From CABYIR01 sp038103905 (GTDB lineage: Bacteria; Pseudomonadota; Alphaproteobacteria; Pelagibacterales; AG-422-B15): a stretch of DNA of 64,000 bases. Of the stretch, positions 9,375 to 18,077 are shown piece after piece (position 1 is the first letter of the stretch; each line of letters opens with the position of its first letter). Location: assembly GCA_038103905.1 (NCBI GenBank), contig JAYNZW010000007.1, forward strand, positions 17,379 to 81,378. Direction: 5' to 3'. The translations under genes and the position numbers were made by a program. Below the pieces are notes generated by a model. It made no database searches and was not told where the DNA came from. It saw only the letters and a list, made by a program, of their open reading frames with translations.

Positions 9375-10696
9375 AATTAAGCTTTAGATCAAAATTCTTT
9401 TATGGTGGTGGAGACTTTGCCATCAATATCATGTGGCAGTTGACTGTTTTTTACTTACTATTTTTTTATACAGATATTTTTGGTCTATCCCCTGCGAATG
9501 CTGGATTAGTATTTTTTATTGCAAAAATTTGGGACGCAATAACAGATCCAATTATGGGTTATATTGCTGACAATACCTCTACAAGGTGGGGGAAGTTTAG
9601 ACCATATATACTATTTGGATCAGTGCCTGCACTGATTATGATTATTTTATGCTTTACATCACCTGACCTGTCTCAATCAGGAAAATTTTACTGGGCTCTT
9701 TTTACATATATAACATTTACAACTTTATACACAGTGATAGCTATTCCAGTTGGCTCATTAATCCCTGCAATGACCCAAGATCGGGATGAAAGAACTTCAC
9801 TTGCATCTTTTCGATTCTTAGGTGCAAGCTCGGGATCTATTGCAGTTGCAGTTTTAACTTTGCCACTCATAGGATTGTTTAGTAGTCCACAATATGGCTT
9901 TCCAATTGTAATTGCTTGCCTTGCTTTTTTTGGAGCAATTTTTGCATTCCTTTGTTTTTATAATACAAAAGAAATTTACTCTAAGCCTTACGAAAAAAAT
10001 ATTGGATTTAAAGAAATCATTAAAATGATTTTTACAAATTTTCCATTACATTTTGTAATATTAGCATTACTCACAACTTGGGTGGCAAATAACACAAAGC
10101 AACTGACAACAATTTACTTTGTTAAATATAATTTAAATTTAGAGGCATATTTCAGTCCAATCTTACTAGGTGTAATTCTTCAAATTATGTTTGGTGCCTA
10201 CTTAACTAATTTAATAAAGCATAGATTTGAGAAAAAATCATTATTCATGATTGGCACATTTCTTTATGTAATAACAGATTTAATAGTTTATTTTATAACT
10301 GGTTATGAAAATTTTTGGCTCTTAGCATTTGTTACTAGCTTTGGTTTTGTTGGCTTTGGAATGGCAGGGGTAATGGCCTGGTCTATGATTGCTGATACAG
10401 TTGAATATGGAGAGTGGAAATCTGGATTTCGTGCAGAAGGACTACTTAATGCGGCACATGTGTTTGTATTTAAGTTAAGTGTTGGGGTTAGTGCTTGGCT
10501 AGCTGGTTTTGTATTAGAAACTACGAATTATGTTGCAAATGCTCCAATACAAAATCAAGAAACTCTAGAAGGACTTACTATAATGGGTTTTATTTTCCCC
10601 GCGATAGCAGGATCAATAGCCATAATCATCACTTATTTTAACAAGTATGATAGCACTTTTTATGAAAAAATATTTACTGATCTCAAACAAAGATAA
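9371..10696 (+). CDS. GPH-family (MelB-like) sugar:cation symporter
   Basis: A 441-residue, 12-helix membrane protein of the glycoside-pentoside-hexuronide:cation symporter family. Typical signatures are FYTDIFGLSPANAG, WDAITDPIMGYIADNT followed by RWGKFRPYILFG, and the second-half motif AWSMIADTVEYGEWKSGFR. Relatives import melibiose, lactose, galactosides or glucuronides with Na+ or H+. It starts inside the stop of the hydrolase gene and is followed 8 bases later by galactokinase, so a galactoside is the best guess for its substrate. Confidence 0.9.
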   Translation: MKLSFRSKFFYGGGDFAINIMWQLTVFYLLFFYTDIFGLSPANAGLVFFIAKIWDAITDPIMGYIADNTSTRWGKFRPYILFGSVPALIMIILCFTSPDLSQSGKFYWALFTYITFTTLYTVIAIPVGSLIPAMTQDRDERTSLASFRFLGASSGSIAVAVLTLPLIGLFSSPQYGFPIVIACLAFFGAIFAFLCFYNTKEIYSKPYEKNIGFKEIIKMIFTNFPLHFVILALLTTWVANNTKQLTTIYFVKYNLNLEAYFSPILLGVILQIMFGAYLTNLIKHRFEKKSLFMIGTFLYVITDLIVYFITGYENFWLLAFVTSFGFVGFGMAGVMAWSMIADTVEYGEWKSGFRAEGLLNAAHVFVFKLSVGVSAWLAGFVLETTNYVANAPIQNQETLEGLTIMGFIFPAIAGSIAIIITYFNKYDSTFYEKIFTDLKQR

Positions 10697-10704
10697 TCTT
10701 TTAA

Positions 10705-11739
10705 ATGAATAATTTTTCTGATGGCGAAGCATTTGGTAGGGTAAACCTTATTGGTGAACATCTTGATTATAATAAGGGATGCGTGATTCCTCTTCAAATC
10801 AATAAATCAGTGAAAGTATCCCTAATGAAAGATGATACAATTGAAGGAATAAAAATTAAGTCTGAAAATTTTGATCATGAAATTGTAACAAACGTATTAA
10901 ATAAGAAGTTGAGTAATTGGGCAGATTTTATCATAGGATCATTATATTTATTTGGTAAAAAATATAATTTAAAAATTGAACAATTATATATTGAAGTCAA
11001 AAGTAATCTTCCAATTGGTGTTGGTGTTTCATCTTCAGCGGCAGTAACTGTTTCTACATTAAGGGCATTATACGATTTCTTTGATAAAAATATTAAAAAT
11101 AGTGAATTGGTTAAACTAGCTCATTCAGTTGAAAGAGATTTTGTTGGAGTTGCTGGAGGGGTTATGGATCAATTTGCTTCAATATATGGTTCTCAAGATC
11201 AGGCTTTATTTCTTGATACAAAAACAAACAATTACAATCTCATTAAACTTTCTGATGAGTACGTTTTTTTTATAATTGATAGCGGAAGGCAAAGAATACT
11301 TACTGATGGCAGTTTAAATAAAAAGAAAAAAATCTGCAAAAAAATTTCTACTAAATTAAATGTTGAATACCTCTGTGAGTTAGAAGAATTAAATGAAGAT
11401 CATAAGAAAAAATTAACTGATGAAGAGCTTGATATAGCAAGGCATGTTATTTATGAAAACCAAAGATCTATATTGGGTAAAAAAGCACTTATAGAAAATA
11501 ACTTAAAAAAATTTGGTAGCCTGATGACACAAAGTCATATTTCTCTCAGAGATTTATATAAAGTTTCAACCAATGAATTAGATTTATTAGTTGAATTGTG
11601 TAATTCTTTTGGTTCTCTTGGATCTAAATTAACTGGAGCTGGATTTGGTGGAGCTATAGTAACCTTAGTAAAAAAAGAATTAGTAGAGGATTTAAAAATG
11701 TTTATTGTAGAAAATTATTCAAATGCTAAATTCTTATAA
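10705..11739 (+). CDS. galK: Galactokinase
   Basis: A 344-residue GHMP kinase with the galactokinase signature GRVNLIGEHLDYN near the N-terminus, the ATP-binding loop LPIGVGVSSSAAV, and the C-terminal GSKLTGAGFGGAIV. VMDQFASIYG contains the expected catalytic aspartate. It phosphorylates galactose at C1. It is slightly shorter than the usual roughly 380 residues. No galT or galE is visible in the window, so the Leloir pathway must be completed elsewhere or the product used differently. Its stop abuts the start of the GH1 gene. Confidence 0.88.
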   Translation: MNNFSDGEAFGRVNLIGEHLDYNKGCVIPLQINKSVKVSLMKDDTIEGIKIKSENFDHEIVTNVLNKKLSNWADFIIGSLYLFGKKYNLKIEQLYIEVKSNLPIGVGVSSSAAVTVSTLRALYDFFDKNIKNSELVKLAHSVERDFVGVAGGVMDQFASIYGSQDQALFLDTKTNNYNLIKLSDEYVFFIIDSGRQRILTDGSLNKKKKICKKISTKLNVEYLCELEELNEDHKKKLTDEELDIARHVIYENQRSILGKKALIENNLKKFGSLMTQSHISLRDLYKVSTNELDLLVELCNSFGSLGSKLTGAGFGGAIVTLVKKELVEDLKMFIVENYSNAKFL

Positions 11740-12981
11740 ATGAAACTAAGCTTACCAAATAATTTCTTATGGGGCACTGCCACTGCAGCGCACCAAGTTG
11801 AAGGCAATAATAAAAATTCTGACTTTTGGTATCTAGAAAACTTTAAAAATACCTCATTTGCTGAGCCATCAGGAATAGCATGTGATCAGTGGAATCGTTA
11901 TGAAGAAGATATTAAAATCATGGTTGATCACTCTATACAATCATATCGAATGTCATTGGAGTGGGCAAAAATAGAACCTGAAGAAGGAGTCTTCTCCAAT
12001 GATGCAATTGATCATTATCGAAAAGTTCTTGAGTGTTGCAAAAAAAATAATTTAAAAACTTGTGTAACTTACCAGCACTTTACTTCTCCATTATGGTTTA
12101 CTGCAAAAGGTGGATGGGAAAAAAGTAGTAATGTTAAACATTTTATAAATTATGCTGAAAAAGTTACAACAGAGCTTGGTGATTTAATTGATATAGTATG
12201 CACTATTAATGAAGCAAACCTTACTGCATGCTTCGCTCATAGTTTTCCAAGCTACCCAGAAGAAGGAATGAAAAATATCATGCCATTCATAAAAGAAGCA
12301 GCAGAAGAGTGTGGATCAACTCTTGAAAATTTTGGACCTTTTCTATTTGGTCATCCATTTAAAATTCGTGACTGTATGATGGAAGCACATGTAAAATCTG
12401 TGCCAGTTATAAAAAGTATTTTAAAACATAATCAACCAGTGGGCGTAACTTTATCGATAATGGATTACCAAGCCGCTGAAGGTGGGGAACAAATGCGAGA
12501 TAAAGCAAACGCTGAGTCAGTTGATTGTTGTCTTGATCAAGTTATTAACGATGATTTTGTAGGTGTTCAAATGTATACACGGCATACGTATGGACCTGAC
12601 GGTATCATAAAACCAAAGGCGGATGATCCAAATATGCTTGTAATGGGATATGAGTATTATCCTGAATCCTTAGAAAACGTCGTTAGATATGTTTCATCAA
12701 GAATTAAGACACCAATTATGATTACTGAAAATGGAATTGGAACTGATGATGATAATCAAAGAATAGAGTATCTCACTACAGCATTACAAGGACTACAAAA
12801 TTGCATTGATGACGGTATTGATATTAGAGGATATTTTTGCTGGTCACTACTAGATAACTTTGAATGGCTTTTTGGTTATAAACCAAGATTTGGACTAGTA
12901 GAAGTAAACAGAGATACTCTAGAAAGAACAGCAAAAAAAAGTTTTAAATTTTTTAAAGATATAATTGATCGATCTTCTTAA
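11740..12981 (+). CDS. Glycoside hydrolase family 1 (beta-glycosidase)
   Basis: 413 residues with a (beta/alpha)8 GH1 fold: FLWGTATAAHQVEG at the N-terminus, HFTSPLWF, acid/base region TINEAN (the usual pattern is TxNEP), nucleophile ITENG, and the substrate-binding SLLDNFEW near the end. It is somewhat shorter than the common 440-480 residues. There is no signal peptide, so it is cytoplasmic and hydrolyses a glycoside imported by the upstream symporter. The galactokinase next door makes a beta-galactoside the likely substrate. It ends exactly where the next minus-strand gene ends. Confidence 0.88.
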   Translation: MKLSLPNNFLWGTATAAHQVEGNNKNSDFWYLENFKNTSFAEPSGIACDQWNRYEEDIKIMVDHSIQSYRMSLEWAKIEPEEGVFSNDAIDHYRKVLECCKKNNLKTCVTYQHFTSPLWFTAKGGWEKSSNVKHFINYAEKVTTELGDLIDIVCTINEANLTACFAHSFPSYPEEGMKNIMPFIKEAAEECGSTLENFGPFLFGHPFKIRDCMMEAHVKSVPVIKSILKHNQPVGVTLSIMDYQAAEGGEQMRDKANAESVDCCLDQVINDDFVGVQMYTRHTYGPDGIIKPKADDPNMLVMGYEYYPESLENVVRYVSSRIKTPIMITENGIGTDDDNQRIEYLTTALQGLQNCIDDGIDIRGYFCWSLLDNFEWLFGYKPRFGLVEVNRDTLERTAKKSFKFFKDIIDRSS

Positions 12982-13416
12982 TTAAATTTGTTCATAAGCA
13001 GACATCGATAAAATACATCCTGCAATCAACCAATCATTATTTTCTTGCTTTTCCATCATGTACGTTGCCGTTACAAAGTTTCCGTCTGGATCAACAAGAA
13101 ATACATTGAGTGCTGGACTATTTCTATAAGTTATAATATCACCGAAAGTTATTTTTTTTGGTCTATAAACTGCAGAGTATTGGTTAATTACCATCTGCTT
13201 AAAATTATCAGGGGAGAGAAAGATTTTTTTTATTGAAGGAGCCGCGTATGTATAAGCTTTCTCAAAATCATCTTGAGCAAATGCATCTAGCTGGCTTTTC
13301 ACTGTTGATTTGATAGCTGCAACATCAAAGTCAGACAGTTCAGATGATAATGCCTGACTTTGAAAAACTGAAAATATTATAAATAATGTAGAGAAAAAAA
13401 ATCTTATTCTAATCAT
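12982..13416 (-). CDS. DUF4864 family exported protein
   Basis: A 144-residue protein with an N-terminal hydrophobic signal segment (FFFSTLFIIFSVFQSQA) and a body matching the DUF4864 pattern: VAAIKSTVKSQLDAFAQDD, then KAYTYAAPSIKKIF and FKQMVINQYSAVYRP. The fold is probably NTF2-like, secreted or periplasmic, with no known function. DUF4864 is common in alphaproteobacteria. Its start codon lies right after the thiolase stop on the same strand, so it is probably co-transcribed, and its stop abuts the GH1 stop. Confidence 0.75.
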   Translation of the reverse strand: MIRIRFFFSTLFIIFSVFQSQALSSELSDFDVAAIKSTVKSQLDAFAQDDFEKAYTYAAPSIKKIFLSPDNFKQMVINQYSAVYRPKKITFGDIITYRNSPALNVFLVDPDGNFVTATYMMEKQENNDWLIAGCILSMSAYEQI

Positions 13417-14598
13417 CTACAGGATTTCAAATAGACCAGCAACTCCCATTCCACCTCCAACACACATGGTGGCAACTCCATATTTTGCATTACGTCTTTT
13501 ACCTTCTATTAAAAGATGTCCTGTCATTCTAGAGCCTGTCATTCCATATGGGTGCCCAATAGAAATTGATCCACCATTTACATTGAGTTTCTCATTATCA
13601 ATCCCTAACTTATCACGACAGTATAGAACCTGAACAGCGAAAGCTTCATTAAGCTCCCATAAATCAATGTCATCAACGGTTAGGTTATGTTGTTCTAAAA
13701 GTTTTGGAACAGCAAATACAGGCCCAATACCCATTTCATCTGGTTCACATGCTGCTACTGATAAACCTCTGAAGATACCCATTGGCTCAATATTTCTTTT
13801 TTCAGCTTCTTTTAAATCCATCAGAACACAAGATGAAGCGCCATCAGAAAGCTGACTTGCATTTCCAGCTGTAATATACTTATCTGGTCCCATTACTGGC
13901 TGAAGCCCTGCTAAACTTTCCATTGTGGTTTGTGGTCTATTACATTCATCTTTGTCTACTGTAACTTCTTGTTCAGAAACTTCTTTGGTTTCTTTATTCA
14001 TCACATCCATCATTGTTTTCAAAGGTACAATCTCATCTTTAAACTTACCTTCAGTTTGTGCGGCGGCTGTTCTTTGTTGACTCTGTAAGGAGTATTCATC
14101 TTGATATTCTCTACTGACTTTGTAACGATCAGCAACAACATCTGCAGTATTGATCATAGGCATCCATAAAGCAGGACACACTTTCTGAAGCTCAGGTTCT
14201 ATTAGGTGTTTCATATTCATATTTTGCTGTGTCATGGAAATTGACTCAACCCCACCTCCAATCGCTACTTTGATTCCATCAACAATAATTCTTTGAGCAG
14301 CAACGGCAATTGATTGTAGTCCAGAAGAGCAAAAACGATTTATCGTCGTTCCTGGAACAGTTACAGGGCATCCGCCAGCAATAGCAACATTTCTTCCAAT
14401 GTTATGGCCTGTAGCTCCCTCTGGTTGACCACATCCAAATATTACATCTTCAACTTCACCGGATTCAATGCCTGCTCTTTCAATAGCGTGCTTGACAGTA
14501 TGGCCACCCATAGTAATTCCATGTGTTTTGTTAAAACCACCTCTCATCGCTTTTGCAAGGCCTGTTCGTGCAGTTGATATAATAGCAGCTTCTCTCAT
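13417..14598 (-). CDS. Acetyl-CoA C-acyltransferase (thiolase)
   Basis: 393 residues of a type II thiolase. Active-site cysteine in NRFCSSGLQSIA, catalytic histidine in GHPYGMTGSRM, and second cysteine in MCVGGGMGVAGLFEIL at the C-terminus. The dipeptide ELNEAFAV is the usual loop before the His motif. It cleaves 3-oxoacyl-CoA (degradative) or condenses acyl-CoAs. It sits with other CoA-ester genes nearby (hotdog thioesterase, crotonase, MaoC hydratase, acyl-CoA dehydrogenase), favouring a beta-oxidation role. Confidence 0.92.
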   Translation of the reverse strand: MREAAIISTARTGLAKAMRGGFNKTHGITMGGHTVKHAIERAGIESGEVEDVIFGCGQPEGATGHNIGRNVAIAGGCPVTVPGTTINRFCSSGLQSIAVAAQRIIVDGIKVAIGGGVESISMTQQNMNMKHLIEPELQKVCPALWMPMINTADVVADRYKVSREYQDEYSLQSQQRTAAAQTEGKFKDEIVPLKTMMDVMNKETKEVSEQEVTVDKDECNRPQTTMESLAGLQPVMGPDKYITAGNASQLSDGASSCVLMDLKEAEKRNIEPMGIFRGLSVAACEPDEMGIGPVFAVPKLLEQHNLTVDDIDLWELNEAFAVQVLYCRDKLGIDNEKLNVNGGSISIGHPYGMTGSRMTGHLLIEGKRRNAKYGVATMCVGGGMGVAGLFEIL

Positions 14599-14741
14599 AT
14601 GATTTCCTTTTGATTTTTATATAATTAAACGTGTAACATAGCTATTTTAGAGCAAAAAAAAAGTCAAAAAATAAGGTAAAAATTAGCTTTTTTAAGTAAA
14701 AAATTATCCCAAAAACTGGCAGTAATTTAATTTATTTATTC

Positions 14742-14770
14742 TTGACCGAGCATCACTAGACAGGTAGTAA
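14742..14770 (+). promoter_or_regulatory. Possible sigma70-type promoter of the hotdog thioesterase gene
   Basis: TTGACC at 14742-14747 and TAGTAA at 14765-14770 are separated by 17 bases and end 28 bases before the ATG at 14799. The -35 is good and the -10 is weak. The whole divergent gap 14599-14798 is the longest in the window, and apart from this and poly-A tracts I see nothing else in it. Confidence 0.35.
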
Positions 14771-14798
14771 TTGGCCACCTTAATCAAAGAGAATCGCT

Positions 14799-15236
14799 AT
14801 GGTAATGTTAAAAACAGAAACTTCTATTCCATCCTGGGTACCTGAAGGGTATAGAAAACTTGGCTGGCATGCTGGATTTGATGTTTTAATCGGCCCGATG
14901 TATTACAAAAAAGATGAAGAAGGTAATTTTAAATTTATTACTAAAATCCTCGATAAACATTTGAATGCTAATGGAGTAGCTCATGGAGGATTTTCTATGA
15001 CACTAACTGATATTTTCTTTGGTACATTAGCTTTTGTTGCAAGTGGTAAAAAACTTACAAGCACTGTTTCTCTTAACTGTAATTTTGTAAGCCCTGGTCT
15101 TCAAGATGAAATAATTGAGTGCGACGCAAAAGTGACCCGTACAACGAGGTCTATGGTTTTTATTGATGGAAACCTCATTAGTAAAGATAAGGTCATTGTT
15201 TCAGCTTCTGGCATTTGGAAAATTTTGAATCAATAA
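14799..15236 (+). CDS. PaaI-like hotdog-fold thioesterase
   Basis: A 145-residue single hotdog domain. The segment ANGVAHGGFSMTLTDIFFG matches the PaaI/4HBT catalytic signature (HGG followed by the central helix with an Asp). It probably hydrolyses an acyl- or aryl-CoA thioester in the cytoplasm. It is divergent from the thiolase gene, so shared regulation is possible. Its last 7 bases overlap the end of the convergent Nudix gene. A second Met two codons in is an equally good start. Confidence 0.85.
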   Translation: MVMLKTETSIPSWVPEGYRKLGWHAGFDVLIGPMYYKKDEEGNFKFITKILDKHLNANGVAHGGFSMTLTDIFFGTLAFVASGKKLTSTVSLNCNFVSPGLQDEIIECDAKVTRTTRSMVFIDGNLISKDKVIVSASGIWKILNQ

Positions 15237-15763
15237 TTTTTAAAAAACTCATTTAAAGATATATAAGTTTTCATATCTTTAAACTTTTTACCATCTAACA
15301 TCCTCTTAATTTCTCTAAATGATTTTATTGTCACTTCCAAGACTTCATCATCATCTAAATTTTGCTCACTGAACTCTACACAATCTGCTTGATAACAGAA
15401 TATTTGACAAGAGTTATATGCCGGTGATGGATAATAACAGCCAAGTGATTTCCAATTTTTTCCTTTGTATCCTGTTTCTTCTATTAACTCTCTCTTTGCA
15501 CAACTCAGAGGTTTTTCTCCTGGATCTATGGTACCAGCTGGAACCTCGAACATTAATTGATCAGAGCCATATCTATACTGTTTAAGTAAGACAATATTTT
15601 TTTTATCAACGACTGGAACAATTGATGCAACACCATTATGTTTTATATAATCTCTTATAAGTTTTTTATTGTTTATCCATATAACTTCATCTTTCCTGAA
15701 CTCAAAAACATTAGCCTTAATATTTTTCTTTGTTTTAATGAATTTAGCTTTTTTTAACTTCAT
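15230..15763 (-). CDS. Nudix hydrolase, ADP-ribose pyrophosphatase type
   Basis: 177 residues with a complete Nudix box: Gly, five residues, Glu, seven residues, then RELIEETGY. The preceding VLLKQYRYG and FEVPAGTIDPG are typical of the ADP-ribose/ADP-sugar pyrophosphatase branch (NudF-like). It hydrolyses nucleoside diphosphate-linked compounds. It starts 4 bases inside the end of the PrdX-like gene and is the last gene of a three-gene minus-strand operon with overlapping ends. The ends of this gene and the convergent thioesterase overlap by 7 bases. Confidence 0.85.
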   Translation of the reverse strand: MKLKKAKFIKTKKNIKANVFEFRKDEVIWINNKKLIRDYIKHNGVASIVPVVDKKNIVLLKQYRYGSDQLMFEVPAGTIDPGEKPLSCAKRELIEETGYKGKNWKSLGCYYPSPAYNSCQIFCYQADCVEFSEQNLDDDEVLEVTIKSFREIKRMLDGKKFKDMKTYISLNEFFKNY

Positions 15764-16260
15764 CGCTTAAGATTCTCTAAATCTAGATAATTTACTGTAT
15801 TATGATATTTTTCGATTAATTTTACTAAATTTTGCGGTGAAATATTCACAGTTGCTGTATTTATTAATGGATGAAAATTAACACTTTCTGACTCTAAAAA
15901 AGATCGATCTAAGTAAAATTTAACTTGTTTTTTGACATCATTTAAAAGAGCAAAAGGGCTTACAGAACCTGGTTCAATACCTAATATATTTTTTAAATAT
16001 TCAGGCTTGGCGAAAGATAGCTTTTTTGATTGAATATGCTGCATTGTTTTTTTTAAATCTATAGAGGAACTTTCCTCAATACTTATTAAAAAAAAATTTT
16101 CCTTTGCATCTTTTAGAAAAAGGTTTTTTGAATGAGCTCCCTCAATTTGTCCACGAAGTGCCTTAGAGTCTTCTACAGTAAATAAAGGCTCATGCTCCTT
16201 CAAAAAATACTCAAATCCATGGTCATCGAGAATTTTAATTAATTCATCTTTGAAGATCAT
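15760..16260 (-). CDS. Prolyl-tRNA editing protein family (PrdX/YbaK)
   Basis: 166 residues of the YbaK/ProRS INS-like deacylase fold, PrdX branch: HEPLFTVEDSKALRGQIEGAHSKNLFLKD near the start (quoted in part: SKALRGQIEGAHSKNLF) and GIEPGSVSPFALLND, the conserved GxxxGSVSPF substrate loop. These free-standing enzymes hydrolyse mischarged tRNA such as Ala-tRNA(Pro). Cytoplasmic. It overlaps neighbours by 4 bases on both sides, so it is translated as part of an operon with the Nudix hydrolase and the nucleotidyltransferase. Confidence 0.85.
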   Translation of the reverse strand: MIFKDELIKILDDHGFEYFLKEHEPLFTVEDSKALRGQIEGAHSKNLFLKDAKENFFLISIEESSSIDLKKTMQHIQSKKLSFAKPEYLKNILGIEPGSVSPFALLNDVKKQVKFYLDRSFLESESVNFHPLINTATVNISPQNLVKLIEKYHNTVNYLDLENLKR

Positions 16261-17129
16261 TTATAGAAGCGCTCTAATCTTAATTTATAATTAGAGCCAG
16301 GAAGTTGATTAATGAGTAGCTTAAGCTGCTTCTTTGATATCCAACCATTCTTATATGACTCTAATTCAATCGAACCTACTAATGTTTTATTCTTTTTTTG
16401 ATATTTATGAACATAATTTGAAGCTTCTAGCATTTCCTCCGCATCCCCAGTATCAAACCATTTAACATCCTTATTAAGCGGAAATACATTAAGGTTTGCT
16501 CTTTGCAAATAAGATAAATGAACATCTACTATTTCCAACTCACCTCTTTTTGAAGGCTTAAGCTTTTTTACGACTGAAATTGATTGATGATCATAAAAAT
16601 AAAGCCCAGGTATCGTTAAATTACTTTTCGGATTCTTGGGCTTCTCAGTTATTGACTTAATATTTTTTTTCTTGTCAAACTCAATTACTGCTGATTTTGA
16701 TGGATATTTAGTTTTTACTGCAAGTATAGCTGCTTCTGATTTGGTTAACTGAACTTGACTTAGAACAGATTTAAAATTTTTACCAATGAACAAATTATCA
16801 GCTAATGCAAGAATAAATGGCTTCTTTGCTATAAATTTTTCAGCAATATTTATTGCATCAGGAATTCCAATTTGTTTTTTTTGATACGTATAACTGAACT
16901 TCATTCCAAGCTGTTTGCCATTGCCAAATAATTTTTTGAACTGTGGGATATCTTGTTTCTGACAAATAAATAATACTTCACGAACTCCAGCATTTATTAA
17001 GTTTGATAAGGCATAATACAAAAGTGGCTTGTCATATAGCGGCAAAAGAGGTTTTACGGTTACTTTAGTGGCAGGCGCCAAACGCGTTCCCTTGCCTGCC
17101 GCAAGAATAATTCCCTTTTTAAATTTCAT
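16257..17129 (-). CDS. rmlA: Sugar-phosphate nucleotidyltransferase, RmlA-like
   Basis: 290 residues matching glucose-1-phosphate thymidylyltransferase: nucleotide loop LAAGKGTRLAPAT, KPLLPLYDKPLLYYAL, the LADNLFIGKNF metal-binding aspartate, ITEKPKNPKSN, GLYFYD and WFDTGDAEEMLEASNYV, then the RmlA-type C-terminal tail ending NGWISKKQL. It activates a sugar 1-phosphate with dTTP, or possibly UTP. No rmlB, rmlC or rmlD is nearby; instead it leads an operon with an editing hydrolase and a Nudix hydrolase, so the product's fate is unclear. Confidence 0.78.
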   Translation of the reverse strand: MKFKKGIILAAGKGTRLAPATKVTVKPLLPLYDKPLLYYALSNLINAGVREVLFICQKQDIPQFKKLFGNGKQLGMKFSYTYQKKQIGIPDAINIAEKFIAKKPFILALADNLFIGKNFKSVLSQVQLTKSEAAILAVKTKYPSKSAVIEFDKKKNIKSITEKPKNPKSNLTIPGLYFYDHQSISVVKKLKPSKRGELEIVDVHLSYLQRANLNVFPLNKDVKWFDTGDAEEMLEASNYVHKYQKKNKTLVGSIELESYKNGWISKKQLKLLINQLPGSNYKLRLERFYK

Positions 17130-17147
17130 CTAAGTTTAATTTCTAAT

Positions 17148-18002
17148 TTAATTTTTATTAGATTTATGTTTCAAAAAATTTTTATCTCTTAGATTTCTAT
17201 ACTCTGGCTTTTTTTTCTGCATTCTCGACATCATTGTGGACATTACGTCTTCTTTATGGAGTGTGGCAGCATTCCACAACGCGACATTTTCAAGACCTTC
17301 TCTCACTGTATGATCACGGGAATAATTTAATGTTTCCTTTGTGACCCACATGGCTAGTGGTGTCTTCGATGCAAGTTTTTCAGCAATTTCAAATGCACTC
17401 TTCATCATTTCTTCATGACTATCATGAAGCGAGCTCACAAGCCCAACCTCGTATGCCCTATCAGCTGAAACTTTCTCACCTAGCATTGTCCACTCTCTTG
17501 CAATTCCTGCAGGGATGATTTTTGGTAATCTTTGAATCGTCCCAATATCTGCAGCCAATCCAACATTAATTTCCTCGATTAAAAAAAATGAATCTTTTGT
17601 GCATATTCTAATATCTGCAGCTGATATTAGGTCAATGCCTCCACCTATGCATCCACCTTGTACTGCAACAACAACAGGGAAACGAGCGGTTTCTAGACAA
17701 GTGACAGCATTCTGAAGAAATTTTAACTGTTGGAGAAAATATCCTCGACTTCTACCAAGCTCATTTTCAGAGTCGTGATCAACAACATCATCTTTAAACA
17801 TGCTTAAATCTATGCCTGAAGAGAAGTGCGGGCCTGTTGAAGAAACAATTAGTGCCCTTATTTCTCCAGTATCATCAAGTTCTTCAACTTCTTTTGGAAA
17901 TAATTTCCAAAAGTCTTCATTCATTGAATTTCTTTTTTCAGGTCTATTGAATCTGATGTGGGCTATTCCATTATTTATTTCAACATCAAAAGGTTTTGAC
18001 AT
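17148..18002 (-). CDS. Enoyl-CoA hydratase/isomerase family, dienoyl-CoA isomerase-like
   Basis: A 284-residue crotonase-fold protein. The CoA-binding/oxyanion parts are HFSSGIDLSMF and GGCIGGGIDLISAADIR. The segment EEINVGLAADIGTIQRLPK carries Glu and Asp at the spacing of the catalytic pair in delta3,5-delta2,4-dienoyl-CoA isomerase (ECH1), and the GIDL Asp corresponds to the third acidic residue. It would therefore shift double bonds in unsaturated fatty acyl-CoAs. There is a 23-residue tail rich in Lys/Asn. It is divergent from the MaoC hydratase gene. Confidence 0.83.
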   Translation of the reverse strand: MSKPFDVEINNGIAHIRFNRPEKRNSMNEDFWKLFPKEVEELDDTGEIRALIVSSTGPHFSSGIDLSMFKDDVVDHDSENELGRSRGYFLQQLKFLQNAVTCLETARFPVVVAVQGGCIGGGIDLISAADIRICTKDSFFLIEEINVGLAADIGTIQRLPKIIPAGIAREWTMLGEKVSADRAYEVGLVSSLHDSHEEMMKSAFEIAEKLASKTPLAMWVTKETLNYSRDHTVREGLENVALWNAATLHKEDVMSTMMSRMQKKKPEYRNLRDKNFLKHKSNKN

Positions 18003-18077
18003 ATTTTTTTCCTCGCCTTAAATAAATGATCTATATAAACTATATATATATTTAAAAATTAGTGAAATACATAAAAT

